Below are positions 38,739 through 49,632 of a stretch of 62,328 bases of DNA, piece after piece. The stretch is from Xylophilus sp. Its GTDB lineage: Bacteria > Pseudomonadota > Gammaproteobacteria > Burkholderiales > Burkholderiaceae_C. The position numbers were made by a program, and so were the translations under genes. The stretch spans positions 1 through 62,328 of the forward strand of contig WNDY01000021.1 in the NCBI GenBank assembly GCA_009914555.1, written 5' to 3'. Positions within the stretch are counted from its first letter, which is position 1; every line of letters begins with the position of its first letter. A model generated the notes under the pieces. It had not been told where the DNA came from and searched no databases. It saw only the letters and a list, made by a program, of their open reading frames with translations.

Positions 38739-39863
38739 TCAATCCTTGTGGTTGATGTAGCCCACGAGCTCCAGGCCGTAGCCCGCCATGCTCGGCATGC
38801 GCCGGGCCTGGCCGAGCAGGTTCATGCGCTGCACGCCGCATTCGCGCAGGATCTGCGCGCCCACGCCGTAGGTGCGCAGGTCCATGCGGCCGCGCTCGGG
38901 CGCCTGGGCGGCGCGGGCGGTGCCTTCGAACTGGGCAAGCAGGTCGGCGCTGCTTTCGGCGCAGTTGAGCAGCACGGCCACGCCGGCGCCGCTGCGGGCG
39001 ATGTGGCGCAGGCTGGCGTCGAGGTTCCACGAGTGCATGGAGCGGTTGACCGCCAGCGCGTCGAGCAGCGAGGTGGGCTCGTGCACGCGCACCGGCACCA
39101 CGTCCTCGGGCTTCCAGCTGCCGTAGACCAGGGCGAGGTGCACGTCGCCGCTGGGCTTGTCGCGGAAGGCGCGGGCGGTGAAGCGGCCGAAGGCGGTCTC
39201 GATCTCGCGCGTGCCGGCGTGGGCCAGCAGCGATTCGGTGCGGCTGCGGTATTCGATCAGGTCGGCGATGGTGCCGATCCTGATGCCGTGCCGGGCGGCG
39301 AACAGCTGCAGGTCCGGCAGGCGCGCCATGGTGCCGTCGTCGTTCATGACCTCGCAGATGACGGAGGCCGGCGACAGGCCGGCCAGCGTGGCCAGGTCGC
39401 AGCCGGCCTCGGTATGGCCGGCCCGCATGAGCACGCCGCCGTCGACTGCCTGCAGCGGGAAGATGTGGCCGGGCTGCACCAGGTCGCTCGGCTTGGCGTC
39501 GCGGGCGACGGCGGCGGCCACCGTGCGGGCGCGGTCGGCGGCCGAGATGCCGGTGGTCACGCCCTCGGCCGCCTCGATCGAGACGGTGAAGGCGGTTGCG
39601 TGCTTGGCGCCGTTGCGCGCCACCATCGGCGGCAGGTGCAGCCGCTCGCAGAGTTCGCGCGAGAGCGTCAGGCAGATGAGGCCGCGCGCGTGGCGGGCCA
39701 TGAAGTTGATCGCCTCGGGCGTGACGTGGTCGGCGGCGAGGACGATGTCGCCCTCGTTCTCGCGGTCCTCTTCGTCCACGAGGATCACCATGCGACCGGC
39801 GCGGATCTCGGCGACGATGTCTTCCACCGGCGAGATCGGCTCGGGTTTCAGGGGGGTGGTCAT
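38739..39863 (-). CDS. ribB: Dihydroxybutanone-phosphate synthase with degenerate RibA-like domain (RibBX type)
   Basis: The N-terminal half (1-205) is a complete DHBP synthase, converting ribulose-5-phosphate to the four-carbon riboflavin precursor. It has [20 protein letters not shown] and [15 protein letters not shown]. The C-terminal half (about 210-374) keeps the GTP cyclohydrolase II fold. It lacks the zinc cysteines (where CxxxxxGSxRCDC belongs it reads [20 protein letters not shown]) and the RQEGRGIG motif. GTP cyclohydrolase activity is therefore unlikely. Such hybrids have been called RibBX in proteobacteria. A separate ribA must exist elsewhere. It leads the ribH-nusB-aminotransferase chain. 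Confidence 0.93.
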   Translation of the reverse strand: MTTPLKPEPISPVEDIVAEIRAGRMVILVDEEDRENEGDIVLAADHVTPEAINFMARHARGLICLTLSRELCERLHLPPMVARNGAKHATAFTVSIEAAEGVTTGISAADRARTVAAAVARDAKPSDLVQPGHIFPLQAVDGGVLMRAGHTEAGCDLATLAGLSPASVICEVMNDDGTMARLPDLQLFAARHGIRIGTIADLIEYRSRTESLLAHAGTREIETAFGRFTARAFRDKPSGDVHLALVYGSWKPEDVVPVRVHEPTSLLDALAVNRSMHSWNLDASLRHIARSGAGVAVLLNCAESSADLLAQFEGTARAAQAPERGRMDLRTYGVGAQILRECGVQRMNLLGQARRMPSMAGYGLELVGYINHKD

Positions 39864-39965
39864 GGGATTCTTTCGGGAAGCGGCGGCGCTCAGGGGGCCG
39901 CGGCGGGAGCCGGAATTCTACGCGCGTCGCAGCAGTACCCGCAGTGGCTGCAAGGCGGGGTGGAA

Positions 39966-40033
39966 ATACTCATGCCAGGACCGTGCCGTGGTGCTTGGAA
40001 GAAGAGCGCTGGAGCGGCATTCATCTGGGAGTA
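39966..40033. repeat. ATACTC...GAGTAT inverted element (copy F)
   Basis: In the 372-base divergent gap between ribBX and the TonB receptor gene, ATACTC (39966-39971) and GAGTAT (40028-40033) form outer arms, with CATGCC/GGCAT inside. The same GAGTAT border is seen at 12540, 16350 and 33842. No FMN riboswitch was found in this gap; the rest of it shows only the Fur-like site. Confidence 0.4.
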
Positions 40034-40196
40034 TGTGGGGGCGACGCATGCCGGTCAGCCCGGTGCGACCGCCCGCTCGGTGGGCGGCGGGCTGCATCGC
40101 CATCTTTCCGCTGTCGTGGCCGAGCAACAACCTGTCACTTTCGCGCAGGCGCCGCAGGGTTGTTCTCGACGGCGCAGCGCGGAGGAAAAAAAATCG

Positions 40197-40216
40197 GATT
40201 CATTCTCAATTGATAG
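40197..40216. promoter_or_regulatory. Fur-box-like site before the TonB receptor gene
   Basis: The complement reads CTATCAATTGAGAATGAATC, in which GAGAATGA matches the centre of known Fur boxes. It lies 20 bases before the receptor start, inside an A-rich stretch, where iron repression would act. It is a partial match only. Confidence 0.5.
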
Positions 40217-40235
40217 ATCGATCGAATCGAACGCC

Positions 40236-42437
40236 GTGACTCCTTCCCGCCTTTTCGCGTTGTCCCCGCTGTCGCTGGCCGTCCTGATGGCCGCAGCCGC
40301 CCCGGCCCAGGCCCAGCAGGCCGCGTCGTCGTCTGCCGGCGCCGCCGACGCCACCCTGTCCACCGTGACCGTCAACGCCAGCGCCGACGCGTCGGCCGAA
40401 GGCCTGACCAAGCCCTACGCCGGCGGCCAGGTCGCCCGCGGCGGGCGCGTGGGCCTGTTGGGCACGCAGGACACGATGGACACGCCGTTTTCCATCACCA
40501 GCTACACCAGCGAGCTGATCCAGAATCAGCAGGCCCGCAGCGTGGCCGACGTGCTGCAGAACGACCCGGCCGTGCGCGTGGCGCGCGGCTACGGCAACTT
40601 CCAGGAAACGTATTTCATCCGCGGCTTCATCCTGAGCTCCGATGACGTCGCCTACAACGGCCTGTATGGACTGATGCCGCGCCAGTACACCTCGGCCGAG
40701 CTGTTCGAGCGCGTCGAGGTGCTGCGCGGCGCCAGCGCCTTCCTGAGCGGCGCGACGCCCTCGGGCGGCGGCATCGGCGGCAACATCAATCTGCTGCCCA
40801 AGCGCGCGCCCAACGAGCCGCTCAACCGCATCACCGTGGGCGTGGCCAGCGGCGGCCAGCCCTATGCGGCGGCCGATGTCGCGCGGCGCTTCGGCCCCGA
40901 CCAGAGCACGGGCATCCGCGTCAACCTGGCGCACCGCCAGGGCGACACCGCCGTCGATGGCGAAAGCGTGGGCCTGAACGTCGCCTCGGTCGGCCTGGAC
41001 TGGCGCAGCCGCCGCGCGCGCCTGTCAGCCGACGTCGGCTACCAGAACTACAAGCTCAATGGCACGCGCCCGAGCGTCACCCTCAGCGGCGTCACCGACG
41101 TGCCCGCGGCGCCGAAGAACACCACCAACTACGCCCAGCCCTGGACGCACTCCTACGAGCGCGACGTCTACAGCACCGTGCGCGGCGAATACGACTTCAG
41201 CGACAGCGTGACCGGCTGGTTCGCCGCCGGTGCCCGCAAGGCCGACGAGAACAACCGCCTGGCCGGCGTGACAGTGACGGACGCATCCACCGGCGACGGC
41301 ACCACCTACCGCTACGACAACCACCGCAAGGACACCGTCAAGACCGCCGAGTTCAGCCTGCGCGGCAAGTTCGACACCGGCGCGGTCAAGCACACCGTCG
41401 TCGGCGCTTTCTCGTACTACGGCCTGCACGAGAAGAACGCCTACGTGATGGACTACTGGAACACGTTGTCCACCAACATCTACTCGCCCGCGAGCCACGC
41501 CCTGCCCGCCGTTAGCGGCTCGGCCTACGCGGGCGGCGACCTGGCCAACCCCGGCAAGCTGAGCACCGTGCGCCTGACCAGCCTGGCGCTGGGCGACACG
41601 CTGTCGCTGCTGGACGGCAACCTCCTGGCGACGCTGGGCCTGCGCCACCAGAAGCTGTCGAGCACCAGCTACAACTACAGCGACGTGATGAGCGGCACGC
41701 CCTACGACGAAAGCCGCACCAGCCCCGTGGCGGGCATCGTCTTCAAGCTGCGGCCGGGCCTGTCGGTGTACGGCAACTACATCGAGGGCCTGTCGGCGGG
41801 CGAGAACATCACCGGCACCTACCGGAATGCGGGCACCTCGCTGCCGCCTTACGTCTCCAAGCAGAAGGAGGTCGGGGTCAAGTACGACGGCGGGCGTTTC
41901 GGCGGCAGCCTGGCCTTCTTCTCCACCGACAAGCCGGGCAAGCTGGTGGTGGACAACACCGTCACCGCCAATGGCAAGGACCGCCACCAGGGCCTGGAGT
42001 TGACGACCTACGGCGAGCCGGCCAGGGGCCTGCGCGTGCTCGGCGGCGTGACCTTCCTCGACGCCAAGCAAAAGGACACCGGCAGCAGCACGACCGAGGG
42101 CCGGCGCGTGATCGGCGTGCCGCGCCAGCAGGGCAACATCGGCGTGGAGTGGGACGTTCCTCCACTGCGCGGCCTGACGGTCGACGCCCGCGTCGTCGCC
42201 ACGGCCAGCAGCTACGCCGACAACGCCAACACGCTGCGTGTGCCGGGCTGGGCGCGCCTGGACCTGGGCGTGCGCTACCTGACGGAGTTCAACGGCAAGC
42301 TGCTCACGCTGCGCGGCCGTGTGGACAACGTGGCCGACCGCAGTTACTGGAGCTCGGTCGGAGGCTATCCGGGCAACGGCTATCTCGTGCTCGCCGCGCC
42401 GCGCACGTTCACTGTAAGCGCCTCGGTCGACTTCTGA
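40236..42437 (+). CDS. TonB-dependent siderophore receptor
   Basis: This 733-residue outer-membrane transporter imports ferric siderophores. It has a signal peptide (about 1-26), the plug domain ([70 protein letters not shown]), and a 22-strand barrel ending in the typical aromatic residue (SVDF). GTG 40236 is the best start, since no ATG lies nearby in frame. There is no N-terminal signalling domain, so it does not pair with a FecIR-type regulator. No siderophore synthesis genes are near, so it probably uses a foreign siderophore. A Fur-like box lies just upstream, and a strong hairpin follows. Confidence 0.94.
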   Translation: MTPSRLFALSPLSLAVLMAAAAPAQAQQAASSSAGAADATLSTVTVNASADASAEGLTKPYAGGQVARGGRVGLLGTQDTMDTPFSITSYTSELIQNQQARSVADVLQNDPAVRVARGYGNFQETYFIRGFILSSDDVAYNGLYGLMPRQYTSAELFERVEVLRGASAFLSGATPSGGGIGGNINLLPKRAPNEPLNRITVGVASGGQPYAAADVARRFGPDQSTGIRVNLAHRQGDTAVDGESVGLNVASVGLDWRSRRARLSADVGYQNYKLNGTRPSVTLSGVTDVPAAPKNTTNYAQPWTHSYERDVYSTVRGEYDFSDSVTGWFAAGARKADENNRLAGVTVTDASTGDGTTYRYDNHRKDTVKTAEFSLRGKFDTGAVKHTVVGAFSYYGLHEKNAYVMDYWNTLSTNIYSPASHALPAVSGSAYAGGDLANPGKLSTVRLTSLALGDTLSLLDGNLLATLGLRHQKLSSTSYNYSDVMSGTPYDESRTSPVAGIVFKLRPGLSVYGNYIEGLSAGENITGTYRNAGTSLPPYVSKQKEVGVKYDGGRFGGSLAFFSTDKPGKLVVDNTVTANGKDRHQGLELTTYGEPARGLRVLGGVTFLDAKQKDTGSSTTEGRRVIGVPRQQGNIGVEWDVPPLRGLTVDARVVATASSYADNANTLRVPGWARLDLGVRYLTEFNGKLLTLRGRVDNVADRSYWSSVGGYPGNGYLVLAAPRTFTVSASVDF

Positions 42438-42445
42438 CCAGGCTC

Positions 42446-42481
42446 CCGCAGGCCGTTTCCTGCCGGGAAACAGGCCTGCGG
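42446..42481 (+). terminator. Hairpin terminator after the TonB receptor gene
   Basis: CCGCAGGCCGTTTC pairs with GAAACAGGCCTGCGG (one bulged base), beginning nine bases after the stop. There is no long T-run, but the 14-pair stem is strong. Confidence 0.65.
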
Positions 42482-42515
42482 AACGGGGCGCGCATGACGT
42501 ACCATCCTGCGTTCC

Positions 42516-43673
42516 ATGAGCCTCGTCACCCTCAATTTCAACGCCATCCGGCTCGGCCACCCGCTGCCTTTTCCACTGCGCGGCGCCAACGGGATGCTGC
42601 TGGCGCAGAAGGGCTACGTGATCCCGTCGCGCGAGGACCTGGACCATCTCATCGCGCGCGGCATGCAGCTGTGCGTGGACACCGACGAGGTCGGGCCCGA
42701 CCAGACCGTCTACCTCTCGCGCCAGCGCGGCCTGCGCTCCACGCCGGTGCCCGAAGCCGGCGGGCGCGAGGCAGGGCCGCCTGACTGGATCGAGCTGCAG
42801 ATCCGTGCCACCCAACTGCTGCGCGCGCCGCAGGTCGCCGGCTTCGGCCAGCGCTTCGAGCACCTGCACGACGAACTGGCCCGCCACGTGCGCCGCGCGC
42901 CCGACGCCGCGCTGCTGGCGCTGATCTACCTGTCGGCCGACGAGACCCGCATGTACAGCGCCACCCATGCGCTGCTGGTCAGCGCGGCCTGCATGCTGAC
43001 CGCGCGCGACGTGCTGCGCTGGTCCGACGAGGAGGTCGGACTGGTCGGCCGCGCCGCCCTGAGCATGAACGTCGGCATGACCGCGCTGCAGGACACGCTC
43101 GCGCGCCAGGTCACGCCGCTGCGCAGCGAGCAGGTCGAGCAGATCGGCACGCACCGCGACCGGTCCGGCGAACTGCTGCGCGAGGCCGGCATCGACCATC
43201 CAGTCTGGCTCGAAGCGGTGCAGCACCACCACCTGCGCGAGCCCGGCCGCCTGGCCGACAGGACGCCGGCGCGCCGCATGGCCCGGCTGATCCAGCGCGC
43301 CGACCTGTTCGCCGCTCGCATCGCGCCGCGCGTCTCGCGCCCGCCGATGGCGGTCACCGCCGCCATGCAGGCCAGCTATTTCGACGAGGACAACCGCATG
43401 GACGAGGCCGGGGCCGCGCTCGTCAAGGCGCTGGGCATCTACGTGCCGGGCTCCTTCGTGCGGCTGGCCAGCAACGAGGTCGGCATCGTCACGCGCCGCG
43501 GCGCCAGCGGCACCACGCCGCGCGTGGCCGTCCTCCTCAACCGCCAGGGGTTGCCGGTGGCCGAGACCACGCAGCGCGACACGTCCCACGTCATGTTCAA
43601 GGTGGTCGGCCACCTCACCGCCCGCGAGGCGAAGGTGCAGTGGCCGCTCGACAAGGTGCTGGCGCTGGCCTGA
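42516..43673 (+). CDS. Degenerate HD-GYP-like protein
   Basis: The 385-residue protein has the layout of an HD-GYP c-di-GMP phosphodiesterase. An N-terminal module (IRLGHPLPFPLRGANGMLLA) comes first, then a helical HD domain with a histidine in RMYSATHALLVSAACML. The C-terminal tail (LGIYVPGSFVRLASNEVGIV) is that of HD-GYP proteins. Key residues are gone. Where the family has a HDIGK motif it reads LSMNVGMTALQD, and where HHERxDGxGYP belongs it reads HHHLREPGRLADR. It is therefore probably catalytically dead and may act as a c-di-GMP-binding or protein-binding module. It lies between the TonB receptor and glutathione peroxidase genes. Confidence 0.82.
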   Translation: MSLVTLNFNAIRLGHPLPFPLRGANGMLLAQKGYVIPSREDLDHLIARGMQLCVDTDEVGPDQTVYLSRQRGLRSTPVPEAGGREAGPPDWIELQIRATQLLRAPQVAGFGQRFEHLHDELARHVRRAPDAALLALIYLSADETRMYSATHALLVSAACMLTARDVLRWSDEEVGLVGRAALSMNVGMTALQDTLARQVTPLRSEQVEQIGTHRDRSGELLREAGIDHPVWLEAVQHHHLREPGRLADRTPARRMARLIQRADLFAARIAPRVSRPPMAVTAAMQASYFDEDNRMDEAGAALVKALGIYVPGSFVRLASNEVGIVTRRGASGTTPRVAVLLNRQGLPVAETTQRDTSHVMFKVVGHLTAREAKVQWPLDKVLALA

Positions 43674-43718
43674 CGGCGGTGCGCGGCACGCCCCGATCCT
43701 TCCTCCGAGGCTGAAACC

Positions 43719-44306
43719 ATGCGCACCTTCATCGTTGCTCCGATCCTCTCCCTGATGCTGGCAGCGCCCGCGCTGGCCGCCGGGCACGCGGCAGACCCGC
43801 CCGCGCCCGCCGCCGCGCCGGCCGCCTGCCCGTCCACGCTCCAGTACAGCTTCGACCGTCTCCAGGACGAGAAGCCGCAGTCGCTGTGCCAGTACACCGG
43901 CAAGGTGCTGCTGGTGGTCAACACCGCGAGCTTCTGCGGCTTCACGCGGCAGTACCAGGGGCTGGAGGCGCTCTACGGCCGCTACCGCGACCGCGGGCTG
44001 GTCGTGCTCGGCTTCCCGTCGAACGACTTCGCCCAGGAAAAGGGCAGCAACCAGGAGATCGCCGCGTTCTGCGAGAACACCTTCGGCGTCAAGTTCCCGA
44101 TGTTCGCCAAGTCGCATGTGGCGGGCCGGCAGGCGAGCGACTTCTACCAGAGCCTCGCGGCCCAGGCCAACGGCCAGCAGCCCGCATGGAACTTCCACAA
44201 GTACCTGCTCGGCCGCGACGGCCGCGTGGTCGGCAGCTACCCCAGCAAGGTCGAGCCGGACGATCCCAGGCTGATCGCCGAGATCGAACGGCTGCTGGCG
44301 CGCTGA
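43719..44306 (+). CDS. Periplasmic glutathione peroxidase
   Basis: The 195-residue thioredoxin-fold peroxidase has a signal peptide (FIVAPILSLMLAAPALAAG). The active cysteine is in VNTASFCGFTRQYQGLEALY, standing in for selenocysteine. The family motifs GFPSNDFAQEKGSNQEIAAF and PAWNFHKYLLGRDG contain the glutamine-tryptophan-like pocket residues. It reduces peroxides, more often with thioredoxin than with glutathione in bacteria. The signal peptide points to the envelope. A structured intergenic element follows. Confidence 0.93.
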   Translation: MRTFIVAPILSLMLAAPALAAGHAADPPAPAAAPAACPSTLQYSFDRLQDEKPQSLCQYTGKVLLVVNTASFCGFTRQYQGLEALYGRYRDRGLVVLGFPSNDFAQEKGSNQEIAAFCENTFGVKFPMFAKSHVAGRQASDFYQSLAAQANGQQPAWNFHKYLLGRDGRVVGSYPSKVEPDDPRLIAEIERLLAR

Positions 44307-44350
44307 TGCGCAGGCGACACAAATCTTTACGCGGCGCCGGCCGAAACGTG

Positions 44351-44378
44351 GGAACTTCGAACCCTCGGTTCCTCTCCG
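44351..44378 (+). promoter_or_regulatory. SigmaE-like promoter before the structured RNA
   Basis: GGAACTT at 44351-44357 equals the known -35 consensus of E. coli sigmaE. After 15 bases comes TCTCC (44373-44377), similar to the TCTGA -10 element. Transcription would begin near 44384 and run into the element at 44424. Confidence 0.5.
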
Positions 44379-44423
44379 AGATGTGTGGGCGGCGCGAGCC
44401 GTTCACATGGCATACGAGTGTTT

Positions 44424-44538
44424 ATGCTGCGAAGCCTTCCAGATGCGTCTGGTCGAAATCCCGGAGCGGTTCTCCTCCCTCCCTCTCAATTCGTTCCGGG
44501 GCGCTTCGCAGCATCTTTATTCCCTTCCCCCCTTTTTT
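44424..44538 (+). ncRNA. Candidate structured small RNA with CU-rich loop
   Basis: The 345-base gap between the glutathione peroxidase and GST genes has no credible frame but folds neatly. A perfect 12-bp outer stem (ATGCTGCGAAGC at 44424-44435, GCTTCGCAGCAT at 44503-44514) encloses two hairpins. One is CCAGA/TCTGG with a four-base loop (44439-44452). The other is a 9-bp stem, CCCGGAGCG (44460-44468) with CGTTCCGGG (44492-44500). The 23-base loop of the second contains TCTCCTCCCTCCCTC. T-rich sequence with six T in a row follows (44533-44538). The loop could pair with GGAGG ribosome sites, as CCUCCUCCC-loop RNAs of alphaproteobacteria do. Not a known family that I can name. Confidence 0.5.
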
Positions 44539-44651
44539 CCTGATTCCCAGGTCCGCGCGGCTTTGCACGCCGTCCGGAGCCCGTGTGCGTCCGGGCATTG
44601 CTGAACAGGGGGTATGCCTTGCAGGCGCACGTTTTCCGTGCGCTGCCAGCC

Positions 44652-46744
<2,093 letters not shown>

Positions 46745-46747
46745 CGC

Positions 46748-47737
46748 TCAGCCCTTCGCGGCGGGCGCCTTCCACACGATGTCGCGCACCGTGAACTTCT
46801 TCGGAACGATGCCGAGCGCATAGAAGTTGTCGGCGAGCTCCTGCTGCTGAGCGATCTGGGCGTCGGTCAGCGGGCCGACGGAGAATTCCGCGCGCGCGAA
46901 CGCGGCCTGCCAGGTCGGCGCATCGATGCCCGTGGCCTCGGCCGCCAGCGCGGCCAGGTCGGCGCGGTGGGCGCCGGCCCATTCGGTCACCTGGCGGATC
47001 TCGTCGACCGCGGCTGTGATCACCGCCGGGTGCTTCCCGGCGAACGGGCGGTGCGCGAGGTAGTAGGACGAACTCGCGAGCCGGCGGTCCGACGTGTCTG
47101 CGAGCACGCGCGCGCCATAGTGCCGCTCGGCGATCGCGTAGTACGGATCCCAGACCACCCAGGCATCGATGTTGCCGCCGTTGAAGGCCGCCGTCGCATC
47201 GGCCGGCGCAAGGTAGGTCGGCACCACGTCCTTGAGCGTGAGGCCGGCCAGCGCCAAGGCCTTGATCGCCACGTTGTGCGCGCTCGAGCCGCGGCCGAAG
47301 GCCACGCGCCTGCCCTTGAGGTCGGCCAGCGAGCGCACCGGCGAGTCGCGCGGCACCAGCACCGCATGCTGGGCCGAGGGCGTGCCGGCCACGTAGACGA
47401 TGTCGGAGCCGCCGGCCTGGGCGAAGATCGGCGGCGTGTCGCCGACCGAGCCGATGTCGATCGCGCCGTGGCCCAGCGCCTCCAGCATCGGCGGGCCGAA
47501 CTGGAACTCGACCCACTTCACGCTCTGCACACCCAGCGGCCTGAGCCGCGTCTCCAGCGACGGCCGCTTGCGCACCAGCAGCAACAGCGCCGAGCCCTTC
47601 TGGAAGCCGACGCGGAACTCCTGCGGAGCCGATGGCGGCTGTTGCTGCTGCTGCGCGAATGCGCCGCGCGATGCCAGCGCCGGTGCGCCGGCCAGGGCCA
47701 GCAGGGCGCGGTGGATGGTTCTGCGATTCGTCTGCAC
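46748..47737 (-). CDS. Aliphatic sulfonate-type ABC substrate-binding protein (SsuA-like)
   Basis: The 329-residue periplasmic receptor has a signal peptide (TIHRALLALAGAPALASRGA). The SsuA/NMT1 fold is shown by LEALGHGAIDIGSVGDTPPI, VLVPRDSPVRSLADLKGRRV and VAFGRGSSAHN. The GTG at 47737 is preceded by GGAAGG and places the signal peptide correctly. SsuA proteins bind alkanesulfonates or taurine. No ssuB, ssuC or ssuD gene is adjacent, so it must share a transporter or be orphaned. It is divergent from an arylsulfotransferase-like gene. Confidence 0.88.
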   Translation of the reverse strand: MQTNRRTIHRALLALAGAPALASRGAFAQQQQQPPSAPQEFRVGFQKGSALLLLVRKRPSLETRLRPLGVQSVKWVEFQFGPPMLEALGHGAIDIGSVGDTPPIFAQAGGSDIVYVAGTPSAQHAVLVPRDSPVRSLADLKGRRVAFGRGSSAHNVAIKALALAGLTLKDVVPTYLAPADATAAFNGGNIDAWVVWDPYYAIAERHYGARVLADTSDRRLASSSYYLAHRPFAGKHPAVITAAVDEIRQVTEWAGAHRADLAALAAEATGIDAPTWQAAFARAEFSVGPLTDAQIAQQQELADNFYALGIVPKKFTVRDIVWKAPAAKG

Positions 47738-47854
47738 GGTGCCTTCCTCTCCTGATGGGCGGGGGAACCGGCCATTCTTGGACGGCCCCGCGCCGGCGCC
47801 AAACATGGATTCGGCATAAGCACATGTGGCCGCCGGTGCCGAGAATTCCGCGCC

Positions 47855-48976
47855 ATGACCACGTCCGAACTCCCCGCCACCAGCGTCGACCAGATCACCC
47901 AGCGCCGCCGCGGCACCGGCCTCATTGCGCGCGACGCGCAGCGCGACGCCGGCGGCTACACGCTGATCGCGCCGCAGACCGGCGGCGGCCGGGTCTGGCT
48001 CGTCGATGCCGACGGCGCCGTCGCCCACCAGTGGCAGCTGCCGGTGCGCCCGGGCCGCCATGCGGTGCTGCTGCCCAACGGCAACCTTGGATACAACGGC
48101 AGCCATGCCGATTCGCCCGCGCGCTATGCGGCCTGGTCGATGTGGCACGGCGGCGATTTCTACGAGGTCACGCCCGGCGGCGAGGTCGTCTGGCGCTACC
48201 AGGACCCGGCCCACCACCACGACGCGCTCTGGCTGCCCGACGGCCATCTGCTCTATGCCGCCTGCGAACCGGTGCCCGACGCGTTCGCCGCCCGCGTGCC
48301 CGGCGGCCACGGCACGGCCTCGCCGCTGCACGCCGACGTGGTGCGCGAGGTGGACCGCAGCGGCCGCCTGGTCTGGGAATGGCGGGCCGCCGAGCACCTC
48401 GACCCGGAGCGCTTCCCGATCCACCCGGGCTTCGGCCGGGTGCATTGGCCGCTGGTCAACGGCCTGGGCGTGCAGGCCGACGGCACCGTGCTGCTGAGCC
48501 TGCGCACCACGAGCGGCGTGGTCGGCGTGGACCGCGCGACGGGTGCCGTGCGGCTGCACATCGGCCCCGACGTGCTGTCGCACCAGCATGCGCCGGTGCC
48601 GCTGGCCGACGGCCGCATCCTCGTGTTCGACAACGGCAACTTCCGCGCCGGCAGCCACGTGAGCTATTCGCGCGTCGTCGAGATCGAGCCGGCCACCGGC
48701 GCTGTCGTCTGGTCGTACAGCGACCCGGTGGTCCAGGCCTTCTACACGCCGTTCATGGGCAATGCGCAGCGGCTGTGGAACGGCAACACCCACATCACCG
48801 AATCGGCCACGGGGCGGCTGTTCGAGGTCACGCCGGCCGGCGAGGTCGTGTGGGAATACGTGATCCCCTGGTTCGCCGAATACCCCGACGCCGAGGCCCG
48901 CGCCACCGGCCCGGGGCTGCTCAACAGCGTGTTCCAGACCTTCCGCTACCGGCGCGAGCAGATACCGTGGCTGTAG
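47855..48976 (+). CDS. Arylsulfotransferase (ASST)-like protein
   Basis: The 373-residue protein has the repeated blade pattern of the arylsulfotransferase 2 family: VWLVDADGAVAHQWQLP, VTPGGEVVWRYQDPAHHHDA, VREVDRSGRLVWEWRAAEHL, VVEIEPATGAVVWSYSDP and VTPAGEVVWEYVIPWFAEYP. Histidines in AHHHDALWLPDGHLLYAA and LSHQHAPVPLADGRILVFDN would be the catalytic candidates. It has no signal peptide, whereas known ASST enzymes are periplasmic, so the function may differ. It may be related to sulfur use, given the SsuA-like gene opposite. Confidence 0.85.
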   Translation: MTTSELPATSVDQITQRRRGTGLIARDAQRDAGGYTLIAPQTGGGRVWLVDADGAVAHQWQLPVRPGRHAVLLPNGNLGYNGSHADSPARYAAWSMWHGGDFYEVTPGGEVVWRYQDPAHHHDALWLPDGHLLYAACEPVPDAFAARVPGGHGTASPLHADVVREVDRSGRLVWEWRAAEHLDPERFPIHPGFGRVHWPLVNGLGVQADGTVLLSLRTTSGVVGVDRATGAVRLHIGPDVLSHQHAPVPLADGRILVFDNGNFRAGSHVSYSRVVEIEPATGAVVWSYSDPVVQAFYTPFMGNAQRLWNGNTHITESATGRLFEVTPAGEVVWEYVIPWFAEYPDAEARATGPGLLNSVFQTFRYRREQIPWL

Positions 48977-49019
48977 CGCGGTATCGTCGCGGGTTTCCCG
49001 CACGACGAACCGCTGCCGC

Positions 49020-49580
49020 ATGGCCCTCAAATCCATCATCTTCAAGGCGAACCTCGCGATCGCCGACATCGACCACGGCTACTACGCCGACCATGCGCTC
49101 ACGCTCGCGCGCCATCCGAGCGAGACCGACGAACGCATGATGGTCCGCCTGGCCGCGCTGGCGCTGCAGGCCCACGAACTGCACGACACCTGCGGCGGCG
49201 ACGGCACGCTGGCCTTCGGCGCCGGCCTGTCCGACCCCGACGACCCGGATGCCTCGCTGACCGACTTCACCGGCCGCAAGCGCCTGTGGATCGAGGTCGG
49301 CCAGCCCGAGGACAAGCCGCTGTCCAAGGCCTGCAGCAAGGCCGACAGCGTCATCGTCTATGCGTTCAACCACGCAGCCGAAGTCTGGTGGAAGGGCATC
49401 GAGAACAAGCTCTCCCGGCTCGACCGGCTGCAGGTCTGGCGCGTGCCGACCGAAGCCGCGCAGGCCCTGGCCGGCCTGGCCGAGCGCAGCATGCAGCTGC
49501 AGGCCACGATCCAGGAGGGCGTGCTCACGCTGGGCTCCAACCGGGGCGCGGTCGATATCGAATGCGTCCGTTGGAAGTAG
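49020..49580 (+). CDS. yaeQ: YaeQ family protein
   Basis: The 186-residue protein matches the YaeQ family throughout: ALKSIIFKANLAIADIDHGY, YYADHALTLARHPSETDERM and the KRLWIEVGQPEDKPLSKACS segment. That segment holds the E-x-Q pattern of a PD-(D/E)XK-like nuclease fold. YaeQ has been linked to transcription elongation, but its role is unclear. It follows the ASST-like gene by 43 bases. The stop codon lies inside a hairpin arm. Confidence 0.95.
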   Translation: MALKSIIFKANLAIADIDHGYYADHALTLARHPSETDERMMVRLAALALQAHELHDTCGGDGTLAFGAGLSDPDDPDASLTDFTGRKRLWIEVGQPEDKPLSKACSKADSVIVYAFNHAAEVWWKGIENKLSRLDRLQVWRVPTEAAQALAGLAERSMQLQATIQEGVLTLGSNRGAVDIECVRWK

Positions 49581-49627
49581 GGGTATAGGCCGCTAGCGCG
49601 CAGCGAGAAGTCGCTCTGGGGCCCTAC
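49577..49627. terminator. GGGGTAT-type hairpin after yaeQ (copy H)
   Basis: GTAGGG (49577-49582, overlapping the yaeQ stop) pairs with CCCTAC (49622-49627). Inside is AGCGA/TCGCT with a four-base loop. GGGGTATAGG at the left border links it to the GTAT-bordered elements. It separates yaeQ from the convergent LysR gene and can serve both. Confidence 0.55.
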
Positions 49628-49632
49628 TCCGG

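Noticed and set aside
38748..40235. Long plus-strand extension upstream of the TonB receptor, opposite ribBX
   Set aside because: Composition is shadow-like (alanine, arginine, glycine and valine rich) and it mirrors the ribBX gene. The receptor's signal peptide starts at 40236.
39864..40235. FMN riboswitch before ribBX
   Set aside because: The conserved GGGGCAGGGTGAAATTCCC and related segments are not present on either strand. A short GGGTGGAAAT likeness alone is not enough.
44341..44380. tRNA-like T-arm (GGTTCGAAGTTCCC on the minus strand)
   Set aside because: The stem around it does not pair, and no acceptor or anticodon arm follows. The same bases are better explained as a sigmaE-like -35 element or a short hairpin.
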